From Balneolales bacterium (GTDB lineage Bacteria; Bacteroidota; Rhodothermia; Balneolales; Natronogracilivirgulaceae): 10,418 bases of DNA. The translations under genes were made by a program, and so were the position numbers. A model generated the notes under the pieces. That model ran no database searches, had not been told where the DNA came from, and saw nothing but the letters and a program-made list of their open reading frames with translations. The DNA lies in assembly GCA_007133995.1 (NCBI GenBank), contig SLLP01000042.1, positions 1 to 10,418 on the forward strand. Reading direction: 5' to 3'. This document shows positions 5,547 to 10,418 of this stretch, in pieces; position 1 is the first letter of the stretch, and every line of letters starts with the position of its first letter.

Positions 5547-8500
5547 ATGGCCAAACATCGCGCTGATAAACCCGCCGGTCCGCTGCCCGAGAAACAGCTC
5601 CGCGAAGAACTGGAGAAGCTGAGACAGACCGAACGATTCCTGCGATCCATACTGGAGACGCAGGAAGAAATGCTGTGCCGTTTTCTGCCCGACACCACAC
5701 TCACCTATGTCAACGAGCACTATTGTCAAATGTTCGGTCGAAAGGCGGAGGAGCTTCTGGGTACACGGTTTATTGACCTCATCCCCGAGGAGAGCCAACC
5801 GGACGTGCTGGAAACACTATCGCGACTCAGTGCATCCAACCGCACCGTAACCTACAGCCACGAAGTAAGGTTGCCCGACGGCAACATCGGCTGGCAGCAG
5901 TGGACCGACACGGCCATCATCGACGAAGAGGGCAATGTGTCCGAAATACAGTCCACCGGACGCGATATCACCCGCCAGAAACAAATGGAACGGGAGCTGG
6001 TGCTCCAGACCCGCTTGCAGGAACTGCTGATGAATATCTCGGCTACCTACATCAGCATCCCCGAATCGGAAGTCGACGAGGCCATCCACAAGTCCCTGGC
6101 CGAACTGGGCCAGTTTTCCGGCGCCGACCGGTTCTACATCTTCGACTACGATTTCGAGCGCAACACATCCACCAACACGCACGAATGGTGCGCTGAGGGC
6201 ATCGAACCGCAAATCGAATACCTGCAGGACTACCCCAATGAGCACATTCACGAATGGGTGAAAACGCACCGCAAAGGCGAGGTCATGCTTGTGCCCAACG
6301 TACACGCCCTGCCCGCAGACAACGCCATCCGTCAGATGCTCGAACCTCAGGGCATCAAAAGCCTGATTACCGTGCCCATGATGGATCGCACCGAGTGTGT
6401 CGGTTTTGTCGGGCTGGATTTCGTGCGGCAATATCACACTGTCACCAACTATGAACACAAGCTTCTGACCATCTTCGCACAGATGCTGGTCAATGTCCGG
6501 AACCGCATACGCACGCAGAAATCCCTGCATGAAAGCGAACGGTTTCTGACCGACCTGATTGATAAAAGCCCTACGATCATAGCCGTAAAGGATACCGGCG
6601 GCAAATACCAGCTGGTTAACCTGATGTGGCAGGAAATTACCGGAATTTGCCGTGAAGACGCCCTTGGTCGCACCGATGCCGAACTGTTTGAACCGGAAAC
6701 AGCCCGGGGGCTCATGTTAAACGACCTTCGTGTTATTGAAACCGGAGAAACCATTGAAATCGAGGAGGTGCTGGAGTCGGGCCGGGATAAACGCTATTTC
6801 CTCAGCACCAAATTTCCCGTTTCCGATGTGAATGGAAGCGTCACGGCCCTTTGCGCCATGAACTTCGAAATCACCGACCGCAAAAAAGCCGAAGAGCACC
6901 GCATCGCCCGTATGGAGGCCGAAACCGCCAACCGGGCCAAGACCACGTTTCTATCCAACATGAGCCACGAAATCCGCAACCCGCTGAATTCCATTATTGG
7001 ATTCGCACGGGTTCTGGAGCGCGACACGACGCTCAATAAAAAACAGGCCGAACATATCCGCACCATACTGCGCAGCAGCGAACACCTGCTTACCCTTGTA
7101 AATCAAACGTTGAATTACTCGCGTATCGAGTCCAGCGCAGAGACTTTGAACCCCACCCGTTTCCGTATCCGTCGATTGGTCGACGATGTAGCGCACATGT
7201 TCTCCCCAAAGGCCGACCGTATCGGCCTGTTATTCCAAAGTAAAGTAGCGCAACAGGTACCCGAGTTTATACTCGCTGACGAAGGCCGTATCCGGCAGGT
7301 GCTGGTAAACCTGCTCAGCAATGCGCTCAAAGTCACCGATAAGGGCTCGGTAACCGTCCGCGTGGGCATGCGCGAGACCGTGAAACAGCCCGAATCCGGC
7401 GGAACCGTCGATGCTGTTGATTCCCAGGAACAGACCTCTTCCCGGCCGGCACACACGGATCCTGCGCAACCCGTCCCTCCCGGCAAATCCGCATCCACCC
7501 AAAATGACCGGATTATATTGTTTTTTGAAGTGCAGGATACGGGGCCCGGCATCGGCAAAGACCGGATCAGACACCTTTTCTCGAAGTATTTCCAGCTCAA
7601 GGAAGGCATGCGCGCCGGGGGCGCCGGCCTGGGTCTGCCCATATCCAAAAAACTGGCCTGGCTGATGAACGGCAACATAGAAGTGGAGAGCACTCCGGGC
7701 GAGGGCAGCTGCTTCCGGCTGGTTCTGCCTCTTTCGATGGCCGACCGGTCCGACGTGCTGACCGAAACCGGACAGAAACACATCACCCGTCTTGCCGACA
7801 TATCCTTAAGACCCAGGATCCTGGTAGCGGATGACCGCCGGACGAATCGCGAACTCCTTCGGGCCATTCTGGAACCGGTCGGCTATCTGATCAGAGAAGC
7901 GAAAAACGGCAAGGAGGCGGTGGAGTTGTATGAAAGCTGGCAGCCCGATGCCGTGCTTATGGATCTGCGCATGCCTGTTATGGATGGCTTCAGTGCAACG
8001 CAGATGATCCGCGACAGAGAAAAAAAGGTTGCCGCCCGGAGCAATGAATCCCGAAGTAATGAATCCCGGAGCAGAAAGAACCAGGCCGGCAAGGCCCGAC
8101 CCGGCAAGACCCGTACCGACCAGGTCCGGAACAGCAAAACCCCGAACAGCAAGAACCAGGCCGGCAAGACCCGTTCAACCCGCACCCCGGTCATTGCGCT
8201 AACCTCGAGCCTGGTCCACAGCCGCAAGTCGTTGCACGAAACCCGCGGAATGGACGGCTGCATCACCCGGCCTGTCGACCCTGTTGCGCTTCTCCTGTTG
8301 CTTGGCGAACTCCTTGGCCTCGGTTATCAGACCGACGAAGCCACCCCGGAACAACACACCGCAGCCGCACGGAAACTGCTCACACAGGATATCATCGACG
8401 ACCTGCCGCCCGGCATCATCCGCGAGATACGCGCCGCCACCCTGGAAGGCGATATGATCGGGCTGCGCAGACTGGCCGACAGTCTGGCCCCGGAGCACGC

Positions 8501-8594
8501 GGCCGTATCCACCGGAATCAGGGAACTGGCGGCCGCCTACGATTACGACACCCTCCTTCAACTGTTCGACGACAACGGTAACAGCAACGCATGA
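5547..8594 (+). CDS. Hybrid histidine kinase, PAS-GAF-PAS-HisKA-HATPase-receiver
   Basis: A 1015-residue kinase with no membrane helix, so probably cytosolic. Order: coiled start and PAS (about 28-140, ending GRDITRQK), GAF (about 160-313), PAS (about 332-441), HisKA with H-box SNMSHEIRNPLN (His474), HATPase with N-box NLLSNAL (Asn588, Asn592), G1 DTGPGI (Asp664) and G2 GAGLGLP, then a receiver (about 757-915) with acidic pair Asp762/Asp763, phosphoacceptor Asp806 and Thr886. A helical tail (about 925-1015) follows, of a kind often seen behind such receivers; no HPt histidine motif is seen in it. Oddities: a 45-residue Pro/Ser/Thr-rich insertion in the ATPase domain (about 609-653), a 54-residue basic repeat insertion in the receiver (about 826-879), and Arg908 where receivers have an invariant Lys (ITRPVD). 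It begins the run of three signalling genes. No Shine-Dalgarno is seen, and no convincing promoter in the 139-nt upstream gap. Confidence 0.93.
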   Translation: MAKHRADKPAGPLPEKQLREELEKLRQTERFLRSILETQEEMLCRFLPDTTLTYVNEHYCQMFGRKAEELLGTRFIDLIPEESQPDVLETLSRLSASNRTVTYSHEVRLPDGNIGWQQWTDTAIIDEEGNVSEIQSTGRDITRQKQMERELVLQTRLQELLMNISATYISIPESEVDEAIHKSLAELGQFSGADRFYIFDYDFERNTSTNTHEWCAEGIEPQIEYLQDYPNEHIHEWVKTHRKGEVMLVPNVHALPADNAIRQMLEPQGIKSLITVPMMDRTECVGFVGLDFVRQYHTVTNYEHKLLTIFAQMLVNVRNRIRTQKSLHESERFLTDLIDKSPTIIAVKDTGGKYQLVNLMWQEITGICREDALGRTDAELFEPETARGLMLNDLRVIETGETIEIEEVLESGRDKRYFLSTKFPVSDVNGSVTALCAMNFEITDRKKAEEHRIARMEAETANRAKTTFLSNMSHEIRNPLNSIIGFARVLERDTTLNKKQAEHIRTILRSSEHLLTLVNQTLNYSRIESSAETLNPTRFRIRRLVDDVAHMFSPKADRIGLLFQSKVAQQVPEFILADEGRIRQVLVNLLSNALKVTDKGSVTVRVGMRETVKQPESGGTVDAVDSQEQTSSRPAHTDPAQPVPPGKSASTQNDRIILFFEVQDTGPGIGKDRIRHLFSKYFQLKEGMRAGGAGLGLPISKKLAWLMNGNIEVESTPGEGSCFRLVLPLSMADRSDVLTETGQKHITRLADISLRPRILVADDRRTNRELLRAILEPVGYLIREAKNGKEAVELYESWQPDAVLMDLRMPVMDGFSATQMIRDREKKVAARSNESRSNESRSRKNQAGKARPGKTRTDQVRNSKTPNSKNQAGKTRSTRTPVIALTSSLVHSRKSLHETRGMDGCITRPVDPVALLLLLGELLGLGYQTDEATPEQHTAAARKLLTQDIIDDLPPGIIREIRAATLEGDMIGLRRLADSLAPEHAAVSTGIRELAAAYDYDTLLQLFDDNGNSNA
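8040..8189. repeat. 15-nt tandem repeat array inside the receiver domain
   Basis: The stretch divides into ten 15-nt units in frame, encoding SNESR, SNESR, SRKNQ, AGKAR, PGKTR, TDQVR, NSKTP, NSKNQ, AGKTR, STRTP. The first two units differ at only two bases. A 23-nt block at 8076-8098 recurs at 8151-8173 with one mismatch, exactly five units later, so part of the array arose by higher-order duplication. It fills the loop between MDLRMPVMDG-helix 3 and the TPVIALT strand of the receiver; the last unit runs into that strand. Confidence 0.8.
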
Positions 8595-8599
8595 AACGA

Positions 8600-8650
8600 A
8601 CATGGCAACCTTCGGCTGACACACAGGGGTATGACAAAATTCTGCCATGT
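8600..8650. repeat. Inverted repeat between hybrid kinase and receiver-PAS gene
   Basis: ACATGGCA (8600-8607) and TGCCATGT (8643-8650) are perfect 8-bp arms around 35 nt, almost filling the 97-nt gap between two signalling genes. As RNA it could fold over the junction and alter translation of the second gene; as DNA it could be a spaced operator. No T-run follows, so it is not a standard terminator. Confidence 0.35.
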
Positions 8651-8691
8651 GAGTTCATTCTGACCATATGAATCGCAATTGATTTAAATAG

Positions 8692-9762
8692 ATGAAACAC
8701 ACCCGGAACACAGCCCAGGCAACCATCATGACCGTTGACGACACGGTGAAAAACCTCGAACTGCTCGAGGAGATGCTGGTGACTGCGGGATACCGTGTGG
8801 TGCAGTTCCCAAGGGGTGAGCTGGCCATTCGTGCCGCGCTGCGCAACCCGCCCGACCTGATCCTGCTGGATGTGATGATGCCCTTCATGAACGGCTATCA
8901 GGTGTGCCGGACCCTCAAGCAGAACGAGGAGCTGTCCGACATCCCCGTGATCTTCGTCAGCGCCCTGGGCGATGCCGACAGCAAGGTCAAGGCGTTCACC
9001 GAGGGCGGCGTCGATTACGTCACCAAGCCATACCAGGATGAAGAGGTGCTGGCCCGCATCCGCATCCACCTGGAACTGCGGGATGCGCGCAGGAAACTGC
9101 AGGATCAAAAAGCGCATCTGGATGATATCGTCCGGGAACGCACCTATGACCTGAACCAGGCACAGAAAGTGGCGAATATCGGAAGCTGGAAGCTGACGCT
9201 TTCCGACGATATGATCGAACTCTCCGAGCAGGCCCGCATCATCATGGGACTGGCCACGGAAACTATCCCGTGTAACACTCCCATACCACTTTCAAAGTGG
9301 ATGGATCAGATCCACACTGACGACCGCCGAATGGTGCGGGATACCTGGCTCGAGGCAAAAAGCAATTTCAAGAACGGCTACGCAACCGAGTACCGGGTAC
9401 GGAAGGACGATGCGACCATCTGGGTGCATGAGGATGCCCGGTTCGAACTGGATGCCGACGGCCGGCCGCTGCGCGCCATTGGCACGATCCAGGATGTGAC
9501 CGAACGCCGTACTCACCTCAAGGCGCTCGAGAGGCAGAACCGGGTGCTGCGTGACATTGCATGGACACAGTCGCATGTGGTCCGGGCGCCGCTGGTGCGC
9601 CTGATGGGCCTGGTCGAGGTTCTGGATGATGAACATTTTGCCGGCATGGGAAGGGACGAGGTACTTGCGGAGATTAACCGGTCCGCCGGGGAACTGGATG
9701 AGATCATCCGGGACATTACCCTCAAAACCGACCAGCTGTTCAAACCCGGTGAGAGCGAATGA
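8692..9762 (+). CDS. Receiver-PAS-HisKA protein lacking an ATPase domain
   Basis: A 356-residue cytosolic signalling protein. Residues about 10-128 are a receiver: acidic pair in TVDDT (Asp16, Asp17), phosphoacceptor Asp60 in LILLDVMMP, VSA switch and YVTKPYQ lysine. A coiled segment (about 125-155, RRKLQDQKAHLDDIVRER) leads to a PAS domain (about 155-280, ending GTIQDVTERR). The end has a HisKA-like dimerisation helix with WTQSHVVRAPLVRLMGL (His295), then only about 60 residues. There is no N-box or glycine box, so no HATPase domain. It probably takes or passes phosphate rather than making it: Asp60 in, His295 out. This short architecture recurs in Bacteroidota-like genomes. The ATG at 8692 is used; the ATG at 8728 would cut into the first receiver strand. 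It lies 97 nt after the hybrid kinase and 103 nt before the single receiver. Confidence 0.88.
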   Translation: MKHTRNTAQATIMTVDDTVKNLELLEEMLVTAGYRVVQFPRGELAIRAALRNPPDLILLDVMMPFMNGYQVCRTLKQNEELSDIPVIFVSALGDADSKVKAFTEGGVDYVTKPYQDEEVLARIRIHLELRDARRKLQDQKAHLDDIVRERTYDLNQAQKVANIGSWKLTLSDDMIELSEQARIIMGLATETIPCNTPIPLSKWMDQIHTDDRRMVRDTWLEAKSNFKNGYATEYRVRKDDATIWVHEDARFELDADGRPLRAIGTIQDVTERRTHLKALERQNRVLRDIAWTQSHVVRAPLVRLMGLVEVLDDEHFAGMGRDEVLAEINRSAGELDEIIRDITLKTDQLFKPGESE

Positions 9763-9783
9763 GTCATTTGAGGCGCATAAGCC

Positions 9784-9865
9784 GGGTGATTCGCGTGAAA
9801 CGAAGGAACCGCATTAAATGAAGGAATCCCATTAACCGTATGAACCGGATCAAACGAATGACCGA
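9784..9865. repeat. 18-nt degenerate tandem repeat running into the next start codon
   Basis: Four 18-nt units can be aligned at 9784-9801, 9802-9819, 9820-9837 and 9838-9855, and a partial fifth leads to the ATG at 9866. Units two and three match at 14 of 18 positions and both begin GAAGGAA. The array fills most of the 103-nt gap between the receiver-PAS-HisKA gene and the single receiver. No Shine-Dalgarno is present, so this repeat is effectively the translation leader of the receiver gene. Confidence 0.6.
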
Positions 9866-10261
9866 ATGAGCCGAAAGGAACTTTTTATTGTTGACGACGA
9901 CCGCATCATCACAATGCTGTACGAGCAGATTGTGATCAAAAGCGGGCTTCATTCCTCACCGCGGCTGTTTTACAGCGGGCAGGATGCGCTCAACCATATC
10001 CGCAACAACCGCGGCTACCGTTATCTTGTTCTGTTGGATATCAACATGCCGGGCGTCAGCGGCTGGGATTTCCTGGATGTGCTTTACCGGGAGGACCTGA
10101 CGGCCAATGTGCGGGTGGCCATGGTCACCTCATCGGTCGACCCCGCCGATATGGAGCGCGCCCAATCCTATGATATCGTTGTCGAGTACATCGACAAGCC
10201 CCTCTCCTTCGGCAAGCTGGAGGAGCTGCAGCGGCTTGAGGCCCTGGACGGCTTCTGCTGA
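9866..10261 (+). CDS. Single-domain response regulator (CheY-like)
   Basis: A 131-residue stand-alone receiver. Visible sites: acidic patch FIVDDDR (Asp10, Asp11, Asp12), phosphoacceptor Asp58 in LLDINMPGVSGWDFL, switch Thr88 in VTSSVDP, and invariant Lys111 in IDKPLSF. There is no DNA-binding or enzymatic output, so it must act by binding a partner or by carrying phosphate. The sequence is of the small-receiver type common in Bacteroidota, with the SSVDPxDxxxA pattern after the switch residue. Placed directly after a receiver-PAS-HisKA protein, it is the natural acceptor for that protein's His295; this is inference from order. The start at 9866 is chosen because the first beta strand begins at ELFIVDDD. 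The upstream leader is an 18-nt repeat array with no Shine-Dalgarno. Confidence 0.9.
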   Translation: MSRKELFIVDDDRIITMLYEQIVIKSGLHSSPRLFYSGQDALNHIRNNRGYRYLVLLDINMPGVSGWDFLDVLYREDLTANVRVAMVTSSVDPADMERAQSYDIVVEYIDKPLSFGKLEELQRLEALDGFC

Positions 10262-10275
10262 GCATGCCCCGCCGG

Positions 10276-10351
10276 GTCTATTCCCGTCCGACGTATTCCT
10301 GTTGAGCGTATTCCTGTTGCGTCTGTTTCCGACGGGTCTATTCCTGTCGAC
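10276..10351. repeat. About 15-nt degenerate tandem repeat downstream of the receiver
   Basis: Five units of 17, 15, 13, 15 and 16 nt (10276-10292, 10293-10307, 10308-10320, 10321-10335, 10336-10351) share a core like GTATTCCTGTTG. The second and third are nearly identical apart from a two-base deletion, and the first and fifth both start GTCTATTCC. A similar string, GCGTATTCTCTGT, occurs near the left edge (48-60). The array follows the receiver stop by 14 nt and has no obvious gene in it. Confidence 0.6.
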
Positions 10352-10418
10352 TCAATTTTTTATGAGGGGCAGCGTGGGCCAAATCGGCGATTTCGGACGG
10401 CATTTCAAGATAGAAGTA
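10338..10418 (-). other. Possible 3' end of a gene entering from the right edge
   Basis: On the minus strand a frame is open from the window edge to TAG at 10338-10340, giving 26 residues of protein-like composition (it includes LEMPSEIADLAHAA). A second minus frame is also open for 21 codons to a TGA, and on the plus strand an ATG at 10362 stays open to the edge (19 codons, starting MRGSVGQIGDF). The window is too short to decide which, if any, is coding. Confidence 0.15.

Noticed and set aside
5817..6530. 237-codon minus-strand open frame inside the hybrid kinase
   Set aside because: It lies opposite the clear PAS and GAF coding region and shows no motif. The same applies to the 250-codon minus frame at 7115-7867.
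8040..8189. CRISPR array
   Set aside because: Units are 15 nt, contiguous without spacers, in frame inside a receiver gene, and no cas gene is present.
9764..9952. 62-codon minus-strand ORF with Leu/Arg/Phe six-residue repeats
   Set aside because: Its repetitive end is the reverse reading of the 18-nt spacer array and its start lies opposite the receiver gene; no start signal was seen.

Overview
The window looks like a chromosomal piece of a free-living Gram-negative-type bacterium. Membership of the Bacteroidota/Rhodothermota/Balneolota side of the tree is an inference from gene content: a DUF2141-type secreted protein, a receiver-PAS-HisKA protein without an ATPase domain, a small single-domain receiver of the kind common in that group, and start codons that mostly lack a Shine-Dalgarno sequence. 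No rRNA, tRNA, CRISPR array, transposase or phage gene was seen.

Left part (1-1934): a YceI-family lipoprotein (155-829) and a small calcineurin-like metallophosphoesterase (1096-1794), both on the plus strand. The phosphoesterase converges on a minus-strand sensor kinase (1935-3512) with a LytS-type 5TM membrane domain, a PAS domain and a HisKA_2-type catalytic core. A possible 60-codon small membrane protein (3509-3691, minus) precedes the kinase and overlaps its start as ATGA. Its leader carries the strongest ribosome-binding sequence in the window, followed by ATG codons in all three frames.

Middle (3512-5407): the kinase diverges from a PlsC-like acyltransferase (3808-4695) across an AT-rich gap that holds a perfect 8+8 bp dyad (3742-3763). 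The acyltransferase has a low-complexity repeat inserted inside its catalytic domain. After an AT-rich spacer comes a secreted DUF2141 protein (4952-5407).

Right part (5547-10261): three signalling genes in a row. They are a 1015-aa hybrid kinase (PAS-GAF-PAS-HisKA-HATPase-receiver-helical tail), a receiver-PAS-HisKA protein that lacks an ATPase domain, and a stand-alone receiver. Together they contain the sites for a His-Asp-His-Asp relay: His474, then Asp60 (or Asp806), then His295, then Asp58. No DNA-binding output domain is present in the window. The relay order is inferred, not shown.

The most unusual pattern is a set of degenerate short tandem repeats whose periods are at or near multiples of three. 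They are 27 nt in the acyltransferase, 15 nt inside the hybrid kinase receiver (ten 5-residue units), 18 nt in the spacer running up to the last receiver's start codon, and about 15 nt downstream of that gene. Two of the protein insertions sit in loops of otherwise conserved enzymatic or signalling folds. The receiver carrying the 15-nt array also has Arg in place of its normally invariant Lys.
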